The notes: generated by a model not told the origin, from the sequence alone. Shown: positions 11,406 to 25,207, numbered from the stretch's first letter. The stretch: 64,000 bases of DNA from Setaria digitata (GCA_003640385.1 RCAB01000012.1:248001-312000), one strand, 5' to 3'. Translations and numbers: made by a program.

Positions 11406-14400
11406 CTACATTGAAAAGAGTTTCTGTTGTTCAACACGCACAGCAACATCCAAAATACTATCCCCGAAGCGAGAAGTTGTCGCTGTTACTGTTGGTTGCG
11501 GTTGCGGCGGCTGTATTCGCTGAGTCTCAGCTAAACTCGTTACTGGCTGCAATATCTTCCTGACTTTCAAACCATATTATTCTATGATAACTACCTGTCC
11601 TTACCTTTATACAAAATATATGGTTTTCATATTACGACATTGCCAACGAACATACGCCTGCTCTCGTATCTTTCTCACAGAGATGCATGCCGATCCTATC
11701 CTATACCTTTTCTATGTCAAGAAACAACTCAAAAAGAACATAATATATTGTTTGTCCATCTTTTTTGTTCCAAAGCTGTATCAAAATACCATCTGCAAAA
11801 CTGATTTCGAAAAAACTACTACTAATTTCACATGTCGAAATTTAAACCTTATGTAGGAGACTCACTCTGACATTAGCAGCGTCGGAGTTTCCACGTATAC
11901 GTTCGCGTATTGTTGAAATTTCTGTTTTGGTTGCAGCAATCTCGATCACTAGACGATTGTATTCTGACCGTTGCTCTGACGTCATGAGATCTGTTGGCGT
12001 ACCCATTCGTCCGCTTCCACCCTCAGGGTCATTATTCTGAAAATCCAAAAAGAAAAAAATGTAGAGATAATCCCACTTCACTAATAATGAGAATTTTATT
12101 TCACTTGACTTCATCGTCTTAAAATAGAAGTAAACTCACAATCTTGACGGCATTCATAAGACGAGCCAAATCATTTTCCGCTTGTTCCAGTACCGGGATG
12201 CGACTGAGAAGCGTACGCATTTCTGAGAGGGCTTCATTTGGAAGCGGCTTACTGAGAAGTGAAACATCAATTAATCCTATAATTACCTGGTCCCAATAAT
12301 GCAACATCTTGATGACAATATTTGCTATCTTTAAATTAGTCGGTGGTGAAACAACTTTTAGAGCAGAAAAAAAAAGGAACCTTTTGCAACAGCCTGACGT
12401 AACTGTTCAACAATCTGTTGCGTAGAAGCAGGCATCGTTGCATTGTTCACACCATCCGATGGCATCCAACCACTCTCCAGTGAGGAAGGCTGATGCTCAG
12501 ATAGAATTTCCCAAAGGGTGGGAATAGTTGCTGATTTTGCAGATCCTGCTGCTGAACGACTACCCCATCCTAAATGAAGAATTGCAAAATGGTTATCATT
12601 TCCCTCATACATAAGAGAAAAATCACGAATATGCATTTGAGGCATTTCGCTTCATATTAATCAATTGAGCTCATCCCCCATTTCATGCAGAACAAGTTCA
12701 CACATTAGCTTAGCTAACGTATATGATAGAAATATGACAAACCTGTATTGGATGCGGCTGACACAGTAGCTGCTTGTGTGCTTCTGGTTGGCCACGACGA
12801 AACAGAATTTGTCGACGATGGTGCATTATTATTCGATGATTTTGAAGGAAGATCACCCCAACCAAGGGGGATGATTGCACGACCGCCTGAGAAAAAGTGT
12901 ACTTTTTAAATGAGTAAGAAATCTTAATTTAGAAAAACTTTTCTACTTGTAAGATTATAATTAAATCAAAGCGATGCTTACCACTCTCACTATCTGGATT
13001 ATCATATTCTTTTCCGGCTGGTATAAGCCATCGTTTGATTTCTTCTGAAAAAAATTTCTAACTTGCTTCGCATATACGTGGCACAATATGGAGAAAAAAA
13101 AAAAAAAAAAAAAAAAAAACAAATAAATAAGAAAAAACCAGACTTTGTTGTTTTTCAGGATCACCCCAGGCAGCAGTTCCGGTGTCTCGCTGCCACTTGC
13201 GTACTTCACCTTCTGGGTCTTGCCAGACGGCATTCTCGCCCATAAACTGTAATAGGAAATGACCAGCTCGAAATTTAACAAGTAGTATATGTAAAATATA
13301 ATAAAAACTAGGCGGAAAATATTATTCAGAACAAAATTAATAGCGGCATTAACATCACAAACCGAATCAGTTTTTGAGACTTGTGAGTATGAATTGAAAG
13401 TATTAGGGGGAGGTGGAGAACGATTCACAAAAGTTTGGCTGAACTGTGGCTTTGGTACAACAGGTACTGCCGTTACCGCCGCCCCACTACTGCCTGTTGA
13501 GGGATTCCACTGTGCCAATCCGTTCGGCATCTGCAATAACGAAGCTACGGGTGAGGGGAAACTTCCTTCATAAGGTTCAAGGAGACGAATTTCATCTGTT
13601 ATTGAATTTGAGTCGGACAGAATTAATAACAGAAACGAACAAAACAATAAAATTAGGTGTTTCTGAGACACCTCAAGAACGTAAAACATTTCCAGATGAA
13701 ACACCATATAAAGGATTACTTTACCACTATTTCAACTAAAATTAATGAGTCCAAAAACCATAATAGAAAAATGAATATCAAAATAAAAGAGAAAAATTAA
13801 TACGGTATATTCGACACTCGGTGGTGGGAGATACATTCCATTAACCGTATTATTTACTGCTGCTGCACCACCCCATACATTTTGTAATCGACTTCTTTGA
13901 GGTGGAGGAATACTGGAAGGTGGTACCGGCGGCTGTACTGGCTCATTCATCGGGCGTTGTACCCAACTTCCCATGACAGCGTTACTTTCAAAAGGTGGAC
14001 CACTGAATCGTGCTGGCGGAGGGAAAACATTGCCACGCGGCGCACTTTGCTGCCAAGCTATATGTATCAAAATGTAATTCATACTGATCCATCAATGGAT
14101 TATTCTCGAGGAATTGAATGCAAGAGAAATACAACATCGAAAAATTTAGTCTCGTTATTTAAAGGACTTACTTGCAGCATAAGCAGGTGGTGGTGGACCT
14201 GTTGGAAACACTGGAGGACGCTGAGCGGCACCCCAAACTTGCTCTTCACTTGGCCATAATTTATTCTGAGTTAGAGCACCACAAAATGGTACTGCTGCTC
14301 TTACTGCTTGTGACTGAGTTGACATGTCCCAAGTACGTTGTTCTGTAATACATCCAAAAAAAGTTTAAGAGGAAATATAATAGTACTAATGATCATCCAA

Positions 14401-15510
14401 TAATAGGCTAAATCTGTAATGATGTTAATAAATCAGACACACTAGCACGGTTTATGGTCAAAATGAAGCACCAACCAATTTCAGGTTGCGACCAACCATT
14501 TGCTGCGCCACACCCAGCAAAAGATGGAGGAAACTGACTAGTTCCTGCAATGTGTATTTTGTCTTCCAGTTTTTAGAACGAGTGAAGGGAAAGATAACAT
14601 GGGGGATTGTATTGCTGGGACATCTCCAGTTTCTTATACAGCAACAGAACACAGCTGTCAGTATTTCCATTATTCAAAATGAGAAATCTTTCAGACATGA
14701 TGCCTGAACACAACACTCATAAAGCGCCAAAAACCGACCTCATGTCACTTGCATAATTTCTATGTTAATTTGCCTTCGATGTACCGTATGACTACACTTT
14801 GAAAAGGACAAAACAAAACCTGACTTTACTACACAAATCGGAGGTCAGAAACTCCATTAAAACAAACCACTTAATGGTTCCTGTTCTAAAGAAAACTGGT
14901 TGAGGGGTGTCGCCTGCCAGATACCCAATGCTTCGTTGATGTTTGCTTCTAAAATATGTGTAAGGAAAGAAAAATAATGCACCAAGAAGTAATGTTACCA
15001 CTTTTAACTTTTCAGTTTCGTATTACTTTCAAAGAATTGAACGAACTTTCAATACTGGGGGGGGAGGAGGGGGGGTAAGCGATGGAATATGGATGAAGTT
15101 TTACCTAATGATTTCGGTTCCTGCCAAACAACTTTCGCACTGCTGTTGCGAAAAGCCGGTGGTACGATTGACCGCATATGCTCATCAAATACTGCATTGC
15201 TGCTGTAATCATTAACACCACTCCAACGATTCTGCAAATAAAGAATACCTGATCCAGCTAAACCAGTATGCTCATGAATTGACTTCAAAAAAAAAAAAAA
15301 AATGCTACCATAAGCCCACTGAAAGTACACATTATCAACGATTAACCGTAATTCCTTAAAGGGTATGATGATAAAATTCCGGAGATGCAATAATTTCCTT
15401 TTTCTTTCCGAAAGCGGTCATTTCGTCACAATAACTACCTGTTGTTGTTCGATACTCCACGGGCTCAGTGAAGCTGTCTCAGCCTGCGTACTATCAACCG
15501 GAGCCCACAT
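11406..15510 (-). CDS. ain-1: GW182-like miRISC scaffold, AIN-1/AIN-2 type
   Basis: Thirteen minus-strand exons: 15510-15439, 15231-15105, 14544-14476, 14342-14172, 14057-13804 (or ending at 13815), 13595-13363, 13246-13144, 13044-12982, 12886-12743, 12569-12381, 12276-12140, 12036-11866, 11546-11406 (stop 11408-11406). The product is about 620 residues, close to C. elegans AIN-1 as I recall it. It is rich in Gly-Trp/Trp-Gly and Trp-containing motifs (WDMSTQ, VWGAAQRPP, VWGGAA, RDTGTAAWGDPEK, LGWGDLP, GWGSRS), typical of Argonaute-binding GW proteins. It has proline-rich linkers and a helical C-terminal part (RTLLSRIPVLEQAENDLARL; EYNRLVIEIAATKTEISTIR). The role is miRNA silencing with Argonaute in the cytoplasm, known from the family. 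The start ATG at 15510 follows a possible acceptor (GTCGCAG), compatible with trans-splicing. AIN-1 versus AIN-2 cannot be told. The exon 5/6 junction needs the weak donor A|GTGTCG to keep frame. Confidence 0.75.
13094..13119. repeat. A26 homopolymer in an intron of the AIN-1-like gene
   Basis: Twenty-six A bases on the plus strand, therefore a T26 tract in the transcript, between exons 7 and 8. Its length is likely to be unreliable in assembly. Confidence 0.9.
15058..15075. repeat. G-rich tract in intron 2 of the AIN-1-like gene
   Basis: A run of eight G, then AGGAGG, then a further G run. On the transcript strand it is a C-rich tract ending in CAG, so it may act as a pyrimidine tract for an alternative acceptor. 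The plus strand could form a G-quadruplex. Confidence 0.7.
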
Positions 15511-16549
15511 GAGGCCACTTCCTTTCACTTCTCTGCGACCTCTCGTTAATGAATGTGGTTAGTTCCTGCACGTATAATGTTCTATCGATGATGCTCATAC
15601 ACACATAAAATGGAGCCTATGACGCTTGCACGAAAATGTACTTCAAGAAACACTAAAGCTACATCAAAAATGAACGAAAATCTTAACCAATCAATACTTG
15701 TCAAATAAACCCCACACCTTAGAGAAGAAAAAAATATTGAGATACCAAAATATGAAACCTACTGCCTGAACTTTATGTCTACGCAAATGCTTTTTAACAA
15801 AAGCAACTGAGATGGCAAACCAAGCTGCGAATAATGAACAATCAAAACTACAGAAGTTATACCCAACATTTGGAAACAACGGGATTAATCTTGCGTCATA
15901 CTGCGAATATCCACAACGTACACGTGATAATCAGAAGGTTAAAATTCCTTGAAGTCTGCATGAGAGAAAATAATTCCAGTACAACAGCACAGTTAATTTA
16001 CTGCTTCATGTTACAATTCACTTCTTTCGTGAATTATAAAAACCAGAATGCTGTGGATATGGCATATGGATGTAAGGTATAAGATAGGCCATCCTGAATA
16101 TTAGCATTTAAGGTGTCCCACTAAACTCGTACTTTACAGATCTTCCTAGCTTAAAGTATAATAGCAAAATGGAATGGGACATGCAGTACTGCGTTTACTA
16201 TGTAATACTGTGATTGAAAGAAGCGCAGCTTAAAGGAGGTGCACTGTCACGATGATATGAAAGCCATTTCTAATTCTTTTGATTCATGAAAAGAAGCATA
16301 ATCGGCATGGATCACAAGAGGACAGAGATGTGACCCACTGATTCTATCCCTTAAAGACAGTTTGGTTAGACTGGAAGAGTATAATTTGCATAAATGCATA
16401 GAATAGAGAAGAGATGGCCGCGTTTTTGTTCCAGAGAATAGTAATCACTGTTGAATGGATGATAAGATTATAAAACGAGGAAGATTCTTTCCACTGGAAA
16501 ACAATTTAAGGTAGTCGTGTATCTATGATGTGATATCTACTTCACGAAC
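15511..16549. other. 5' flank of the AIN-1-like gene, no exon assigned
   Basis: Ordinary AT-rich sequence. Open frames here are short and lack linked splice sites. It probably contains 5' UTR or promoter sequence of the minus-strand AIN-1-like gene. Confidence 0.4.
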
Positions 16550-17300
16550 AGATCATGTGTCAAGAACATAGACACGTTCACTGCGATCATGCAGAGATTC
16601 GACCTGAGCATGCAACTGATGCTCTGAGAGAGCTCGGTGAGGTGCATCGGAATGGGACTGCAGAGGAGGAAATAAATAGGTAAGTGATGCAGTAGCAGTA
16701 GCAGCAGCAGTCAGTGGCCTAAGCGATGCAACTAATCGAATGTACACACACTAGATGGCCGGAGCAGCACGGCACAGCACCGAGGAGGAGAGAGGCAGAC
16801 GGCGATGCAGCAGGCAGCACAGCACGCAACCGCAAGTACTGGGAGTACTGTACGATGCCTCTACTCTGCTGCTAACGTTCCACCCCTGAACACAATTCAG
16901 CCCCAGAGCAATCTGTCATTCGGTTCTCCGCCTCTCTGTGCTCTCCTACTTTGGCCATGCGATGCATGCACCGCGTCCCACTCTGAAGTGTAGGGTGTGG
17001 CAATGCGTGCTGCTGTTCCGCGCGAGCGAACAGCGGGATGCAGAGACAATAACGCCCCGTAAATAAACATGCTCGACAATAAGCTCTAGGAGAAGGAAAC
17101 GTGTAAGAGTGCCGTCTGCTGCCTATGAAAGGACGAGTGGAGGAGCAACAGCCCTATCCCAGCTGATGATGTGCTGCTGTCGCCCACTGCACTGTCTGCG
17201 CTAGAATCGATCTGCTGCTCTCCTGCTACTGCTGCTCTTCTGCTGCTGGCCCTAAGTGCGCTGGATGGAAGTATGCGTTCCCATCCTTCAACAGCAAATG
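16550..17300. promoter_or_regulatory. GC-rich, CTG/CAG-rich island, possible promoter of the AIN-1-like gene
   Basis: Base composition changes clearly from the AT-rich surroundings. There are many CAG, CTG, GCA and CG dinucleotides, for example around 16740-16830 and 17190-17250. It lies about 1 kb 5' of the first coding exon of the minus-strand AIN-1-like gene. Such GC-rich islands in AT-rich nematode genomes are often promoters or long 5' exons. I see no frame with linked splice sites, so coding function is not claimed. Confidence 0.35.
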
Positions 17301-20026
17301 TTCATCGACGTGGGCGCACTTCATCATAACTTGTTCAAGTCCTCTCTCGATCGTAGTATTTTTACGCAGACAGTAATACACCAAACCTATCACCGAGCAT
17401 ACTACAGTGCAGAAGATATCGCACTGGAACTCTCGTACAACAGCCCAGTCTTGTGTCCATCCAACGCGATTCTTCTACGGAAAACGAGTCCTAGAGTGTG
17501 CACAGCAAAGGACTACCATGTAAGTATAGGCTCAAATTCACAGATTAAGTAAGGCAAAGCAAGGTAACACACTGAAGCGGTTAAAGAATAATAAAGAACA
17601 ATTGAAGAAAGAACGAAGTGTTAAGGTTAAGCCTAAGAAAGAAGAAAGTGGAACACATAATGGTACGGATGCACGATGAATGAATAAGGGGAATGCAATG
17701 ATGCATTTCTGATTAGAGGCAAAAATCTCCTTCCCGCCCGATGAACTTGAACACGAAAACAGCTACCCATCATATGACCTATGACATATTTTGTAAACAA
17801 GTTTTCTACCTCCATCATAGCCGCCAAAAGGGGATAAGACTTAGAGTAGCCTCGGTCCTTCCTATGCAATGTAACAGGATGATGATGTAATTAGAGGAGG
17901 AACAACTGCGTTCCGTTATCACTGGTCTATTTATCGATACTTTTTCCGCCTCTAGTCTACCCTTATTGTGCCCAAATATCCTTTCTAGTGTTGTTGAAGA
18001 AACCTATGCAGAAGTACTAGTTAGTTACAGGATGACATGCAGCAGCAGCAACACCATTACTAAATCCGAGCTAGAGTTGCACTGGGGAGGAATGCCCATC
18101 TATTCCTCTTCCTCTTCCATTTACACTGTTATGACCGGTTCGCAATTCAATGTATCCATCCAATCGATGCCCACTTCATGACTACATACATCCTGTACAT
18201 ATTGACCAGTGTGACCCATATCCAGAGTGGTTAGCATCACGCGTAATAATGCTCGTTATCGAGATGATCGATACCGATACCGAGGTACCAACAGGTAAGC
18301 AGCTATCAATACAAACGGGGAAACAGTTGACCGCCCTGTAACTATCTAATATTTCATCACTTACCACTTCAGAGAGGACGAAATGTTCGCTAAAACCCCA
18401 ACACCTAGCTAGCCACTGCACATTTTTAACATCGAAATGAAACAGCTGCTACTTCTCAGCTTATGAAAAGTATTCGTGGAAAAATATACAACAAAACACA
18501 GTAAACAACAGTAAGATACTCTAGCTCATAGTTTATCGCCGTTTTCAAATGGTTTAAAAACCTAATCCACCTGAAATCTAAAATTAACGTAGTTTAGAAA
18601 TAGCTACTTAACGTTCAATGAATATAAATTTCTTCATCTGAAATCAGAATTTGATAGGAAAGACGAATCTGCGTTCCGCAATGCAGTTATGTGCCCTAGT
18701 CTATGCAAAGTATATCAGACATTTATGGAACTTCATAGTACAAACACAAGGTCAATAATCTCATATCATAAAACATAAAACAAGAATGCACTGTTCCAAT
18801 GACAGCAACATTTGTGGAAACCCGTACATGTCAATAAGAGGTTAGTTTTACAAAATTTATGGATTCTGCAAAATATTTAAAATCTAAGACAACAAATATA
18901 AATGCAGAAGCAGCGTATCCACCCACGAAAGCCCGTACAAATCAGATTCCTACGTGAATTTGACAGCTTACACAGAAATATGCAGCACATAGGTAGAAAT
19001 TACTGAAAATTAAGAATGTCAACACAGATACAAATCTATAATACAGAAGAGTATGAATTTCCTGTGGAGGTGAATTGCAGCGAAATGTGACGAAAGGCTC
19101 TGCTGTGTAAAGGATTTTAAAATTTGTTGCCCAGGAGATAGAGAATCGTTAAAGTTCGAAAATTCAAAAACTGGGGAATACTAGTTTTTGGAATTATGTC
19201 GAAATTTCTTATACTACCCAATAAATGACCTTGGTCCTGAAAGACTCGTTAGATGACAGCAGAAGCATCGATGAAAAGAAACAAAGAAAAAACAATCACA
19301 GCTTAAAAAAAAAGCACTGTATTACGTCAACTCTTTCTAGCAGAATATTTTGAAATCAACGAATGCAGTCCTCAAATAATTCTGAGAGAATTTTTGTGAA
19401 TGTGAAGGGTTAGGAATGTTTTTAACGTTTATGTCATAAGAAAACTAATAAAGTGAATTATGCACTGAGTTGGATGTAACAAAATAAAATATTTCGATAC
19501 AGCGAATAAAAACTTTTGAAGGTGCACAATTTATCAACAAGAACAAAATTAAACTAAGAGCCAATCCAGATCACAGTACCTGAATATGAATGCTGCTGCA
19601 GCAAGTATTACCCTGTGAAACAAAGAATAGGTCCATAAAAGAAGTATTTAAAGCAATTAGTCTAACGGTCAAAATGGCTTTGGACTGCTATTCAAATTCT
19701 AGAAATGACACCAAAAATCTCAACTTAATACAAGTGGCCCAGCAAAGATTCAACCCAGCGCTGGTAGATTTCATCAGCAGCTCGCTCAGTTTTTAAGAGT
19801 ACTAGAAATTCACTTATTTGACACACACATACACATGCACGTACATACATATACATTTTAACCTACAAAAAAAAAAAAAAAAAAAGAAAAAAATTTGTAA
19901 AACAGTATTCAATAACAGTGATGAGTGTGAAAATAAGTAATTCATGATTTAGTAAATGGAAACTGAAATATCACTGAGAACCACATGCATAAATTAGTTC
20001 AAAAAATGAGACAAAATCTTGTATAA
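17301..20026. other. Intergenic between the AIN-1-like and LIN-23 genes, no gene seen
   Basis: About 2.7 kb. It includes an alternating ACAC/ATAC tract and an A-run at 19820-19886. Open frames (17256-17552, 18150-18341, 19590-19796 on plus) have no neighbouring exons in phase. Confidence 0.5.
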
Positions 20027-20372
20027 TTAATTCCTAGCATCAGCGTCTTGGTGCCTTTGCTCGTATTCCCCATCATTTTCTGACGGACTATCGTCTTCTC
20101 TAGAAAAAAATTACATTGGAGAACATAGTGTTTCAAACCAGCCTAAGGCAATTTAAAAAAAAAAAAAATCTTTTGGTTTCAGAACTACAGAAGAAAGAGC
20201 GTACTCAAACAGGACTTCTATGAAAAAAGTCAAGTTTTGGCCTTGACAACTTCATTAAATAATGTTTCAATTAAAAATTCCTAAACGAACTGATCTCTTT
20301 CATTCAGGACAGCACGTTCCGCCACTTCCATTGGCACTTGTCTTTGTCGAATGACATCATCTACATCATCAT
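20027..20372 (-). other. lin-23: Two possible 3' ends of the lin-23 transcript
   Basis: The penultimate exon (20372-20291) ends at a donor CA|GTTCGT, joining in phase to 20099-20027 and giving a tail [20 protein letters not shown]. If that donor is not used, translation continues two codons (FV) to a TAG at 20283-20281. Both give a plausible acidic C-terminus, so alternative ends are possible. Confidence 0.5.
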
Positions 20373-23300
20373 CTGAAAGATAACTTGGATCGAAATTGAT
20401 GACAAAAAGTACCTGAGATTTACATCAAGAGTGAGTATCAGATACCACAGAAGCATCCATGGCAAAAAGCATGTATCTTCTTACCATTTTCAGAATCTTC
20501 CAGATTTTGCCGGTCAACCTGAGGTATTCCACCTATGTTTGGTGCTTGTTCTACATTATCGGCATTCACCGAGGCAGCGACCCCAGCAGCCTGATCAAGT
20601 GTTCCATCCAATGCATGAGGATCTGGTTGTGGTTCAAGGAAATCCCAAATAAGAATTGTGTCGTCGTGAGAAGAAGAAACTATTTGGAATTCATCAAACT
20701 GTAAGCGAAAAACTCGTCCCGTGTGCTCCTTAAAATATGACATAAATTTGAGAATTTTAATAATTTTGTGCTTGAGAGTTCGCTGCACCTAGCACAGCAA
20801 TTTTCTTATCTAAATTTATTCTTAAATACGTCGAAGCACTAGAAGGATTAATAAATTTAATTAATTTATTCCGCATACACTTGGAGGTATGGTAATTTTT
20901 CGTTTGTGATATAGCATCTTCCAATTTTAATCGACAAAAGGTATTAACGTCGAAAATAAAAAGCAAAAGAATTACAAATTATCAACATCTTCCCTCCCTC
21001 AAATCAGCTTCTTTTCAAACTGCTTACCACTAATGTTAGTAGACATATACTGTCGGGTGGAGAACGAGGATTCAACGCTGCTTGAAGATCCCAAACTTTA
21101 ATTCTTCTGAAAGAAATAAAATCTGAAAAAAAAGTTACATAAAGCTTGTCTTAAACTAAAGCAACCAATTGAAGTTTGGACATACCCATCATAAGCACCA
21201 GAAACAATACGTTTCGAATCGAATCGAATACAACGAACAAGTTGTTCGTGTCCTTCCAAAACTCTTAGACATGCACCTATTTCAATATCCCACAGCCTGA
21301 AATTGTTTAAAAAGTAATTAATTATTGAAGATTTTTACTAGATATTTCTCAATGTACCGTGTCATTGTGTTATTTGTGAAGCAAACCTGATAGTATTATC
21401 ACTTGAGCCAGATACAACCAATCGGTCACGATACTGTAAGCACGCGATTCCTCGTCTATGGCCAATAAGAGTTCGCACAAATTCACACGTATCAGTGCTC
21501 CAAACCTTAAAATAAGCAAAAACAAATCCAATGTAAGTAAATGTCAGAAAAAAGCACATCTGCAGACTCAGAGCCACTTTAGTATGCCAAACAAATCCTG
21601 GCTTTTAAAAAGAGCTGCAAAATTTTACACCAATTAAATTCGGAAAAGGCGGAGAGACTAATAAATCTAGCTAGAAAGATAAGAATAAACTATGAATGCC
21701 ATTAAGAGTGTGACGGAAGAAATTAGCACTAACTTTAATCGTGCGATCACCCGAGGCTGAAACGATGTATTTGCTGTCAAAATCCACAACATTTACTGCA
21801 GCACGATGAGCCACAAGCACTCGACGAACGTTAATTTCTCGTGGAGAATTCATGCCCCAAACTGCTATTGATCGGTCTTTCGAACTGAATTTTTTTTTTT
21901 TTTAATTTACAACTGTCTACTATCGTATAATAACACATGACCACCATAGTTTCTTTCAGTATGATCAAGATTAGAAACTGCTTTACATTCAGAGCGTACC
22001 AAGTAACCATCATTCCGTTCTGGAAACGTAGGTGCAAAACTGCTTCAACATGATGCATTAGTGTGTGGAGCTGTTCGCCAGTTTCTACGTCCCATACTCT
22101 GCAAATCTTGCATTATCCAAAAGTTTAAAATTGAGAAAACAAAAAACTAAAAACCAATCAACGAAAGTGGAATTAAAATTATGTTTATGATCGTAAAATA
22201 ATAAATGGAAAAGGAGGAGCACGAAAACAACTGAACAGAAAGCATAGGAAAGTTTTTACTTTTTTTTTTAGGAAAAGCATAGAATTTACTAAAATTTTAA
22301 GATTAGTTCGAAACTCAGCATTAGATGAAAAGCAACAATAAAATGTTATTACCTAAGTTGAAGCAATTAATAATGCCGAAAATCTGCAAAGCTTAAACCT
22401 AAGAGTTGCTTGGCAAAGATAATTTCTAGAAATTTCAGCATTAATAAAAACATAAATCGTTCACTTTACTATATGTAAGACTATCACAGCATCTGCATAC
22501 CTGACTGTAGTATCACTACTTCCACTAATGATGACTCGATCATCATACTGCAAGCAGAGAACTGAACCAGTATGTCCACGTAAGGTTCTCGAACACTGTA
22601 AGTCCTTCCGCTGCCAGATTTTGATTGTGTGATCTCGTAGACCAGATATAATCTTATCGTCGTCATATTGTAGGCAGTACACACCTAAACAGATCATTGT
22701 ACTTTTTTCTTTCGAGAAAAGAGGAAGATATTTTATTAAATGGATTGAAAAACAAGTTCACAAAAGTTTTTAACATCAACATTTAAGCAGTGCCTCTGAG
22801 ATCTCGAAACCAACTGTGAGACAAGAATAGAAAGACAGATAAAACACCTCTGCTAGGTTCTGAATGACAAGTAATGCGGGATAATACATGTCGTCCATTT
22901 TGCCAGTTGGATTTAAGTGATTCAATATCTCGATTTATTTTAGGGTATAAGTTCCTGTAGAAATGATGCTGGGCTTCTAATGAATCAACTGTGTTTCTGA
23001 AATGATTCCCAGATTACATACTTAAAAAGGTTACATAAACTTATAAATATAAAGCAATTTCTCATGTCAGTGGTAGATCACTTCTTGAGCTAATAATTAG
23101 GATGAAGATTACAGCTACACCATTTATATGGCTAGGGCAGAGGACAAAACAAGTAAGCATTTTAACATAACGTAAACAGTTATCACTACCAATGAATGCA
23201 AATGAAATGAATATCTAGAGAAGTTAGTGACAAGAAAAAGGAACATGATTTAGTGAATCCACTACTGCAATTATGCAAGGCTACAGTAAAAACCTTAATA

Positions 23301-25207
23301 TTATACCTATAAATCTTAGCAAGAAAATAAACTTTAATGAAAAGACAAAGTGGAAACCAAACCGTTACTCGAAGCGAAAAACTAAAAGAATAACCTAAGT
23401 TGTTCGATAAGGTTTGGAGAATATCCCAATTCTTGAAATATTAGTATGTGAGCTTTTTCCTTCGACACAAACAAAAATTTCCGCCTATAATTAACCAAAT
23501 TTTATAAAGAAATGACGTACAAAGAGAAGATAAAAGAACGAAATTCATCACGCTTACCAGCCTTTCTCGTTTAAGTAACACTACCACAAGAATTAAGGAA
23601 GAGCTTTTCTTTTTTTTTTTCTTTTTTTTTTTTCACAACTGAAACTAACGAATCTCGATATTTCAAAACAAAAAATGCTACCATCCACGTTTATCAACGA
23701 CGCCTTTCCAGACTGGATCAGTCTGAACATTTCGTTCAATTAATCGCCGCCAAAGTTTTCCGTGCGAAATGATCCGTCGCCATGTACGACTGACTTTTTC
23801 ACTTGAATTCAACCAACGTGCGTCAAGGAATGAGAGAACATACCTTGCCAACCGATCTGAACAAGTCCTGTCATTTATGACCCCATAAGAAACGAATTCT
23901 TAGGCGATATACACAAAGAAAAAAAAGTTGCTGTTGATAGTTCCAAAAATAAACGCAAACAAGGTTTACATTTTGCTATATGTTCTACATACCTTCGAAA
24001 CAAATTATACTTCTTTTTCGAAATCATACCCCCACATACTACAAAAATTTTACAGCAACCTGGCAGGAGAGCAATGAAATCTCGCTGCAATATAGGCTTT
24101 AAATATGCATCGATTTGGCCGTGCTGATCATGACACATATTACGGATAAGTGTTTTCACAAAATCCACTTGATCTTGATCTGTCCAACCGATGAATCTCT
24201 GGAAGAAAAAAAAGAACGTGTAAAGAGCAGTCTTTGCAATGTCACTTAGTACTACGTCATTGTTTTGCTTTGTAAATACCAAGCAACTTTCAGCTTTTAA
24301 AATCATTATACTTGCCGATAAAATTTTCACGATATTATTCAGCGCGGTCTCATCACAATCTTAAAGTCACTTCAATGGAATATACGAGCTTCAAGTACAA
24401 ATGTACTCCTACAGTTTCTAACAACCTTGTTATCTAAATGTTCCAATCCGCAAAGTGCGGGATAAATCAAGGATATGGAGCTTTTTGGTAACGTGTACCA
24501 ACTTATGTAGAATTCGAACAAAAATTCAATAACTTACTTCCATTACAGATTGTCGCTCATTCATGTAAGCTGCGCTTAAGTTTTTTTCTTTTTCTCTCAG
24601 CGAAAGGTCTGCCATTAATTCAGCCGTTGATTCACCCTGAAGCGATTCAGCTTGGTAAAACGTTAAGAAGTTTAATTGTCGCTTATATTTATGGAGTACA
24701 AAATCTTTTTTAATATGCAAAAGAAAAGTCAGTAAATGAATTAACTTCCAATACAAGGATCAAATACGAACTAATTCCAAAACAAAATTAACTTTTAAAT
24801 CAAAACCTTCCTTCTAAAGGAAAAATCATTTAAACTGTTCATAAATTATTTCCACAGTTCTATGAGATGCACCCAGAGTTCTTGTACAAATATAAAAATC
24901 CGAATATAATTGTCGAGGCAGAAATATTATGCTCGTATGGAGATGTTTTGCTTGTAGTCTTTAATCATTCCAGGTTTTAAACTTAAGACACCGAGACCTC
25001 TTCCGTAAATACTTTCAAGAAGTATTTCTGGAAATAAGGATCTTTCACTGCATTTGTGATCTGTGCTACTAGTGATTACCTCTGCTAAAATAAGTAAACC
25101 AGCAGCAACAGTAATGAAAAGATCGGAAAAAAACTAACGACAACTTCATCGGCACAATTGTAATGATCCCCTTTGCTATTAGCAAGTGTAGTATTCTTCG
25201 TTGACAT
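20027..25207 (-). CDS. lin-23: F-box/WD40 protein, beta-TrCP orthologue (LIN-23)
   Basis: Fifteen minus-strand exons: 25207-25139, 24636-24538, 24198-24060, 23898-23682, 23484-23395, 22996-22848, 22684-22501, 22098-22000, 21884-21734, 21505-21387, 21296-21186, 21106-21028, 20728-20485, 20372-20291, 20099-20027 (stop 20029-20027). Total 1905 bp, 634 residues. The dimerisation region reads [19 protein letters not shown] and [15 protein letters not shown]; the F-box follows ([14 protein letters not shown]). Seven WD40 blades are visible, including [72 protein letters not shown] and [20 protein letters not shown]. These match beta-TrCP closely. It is the substrate receptor of an SCF E3 ligase that binds phosphodegrons. 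An acidic C-terminal tail follows, as in nematode LIN-23. The acceptor before the F-box exon (CCTAAG at 23899) is the least certain junction. Confidence 0.93.

Noticed and set aside
18150..18341. Plus-strand ORF ending near a GTAAGC donor (18294)
   Set aside because: A single start-plus-donor pattern with no downstream exon in phase.
23960..24000. Micro-exon EHIAK between the D-domain and F-box exons of lin-23
   Set aside because: It resembles the beta-TrCP linker, but its donor leaves the wrong phase for the F-box exon. The CCTAAG acceptor at 23899 restores frame directly.
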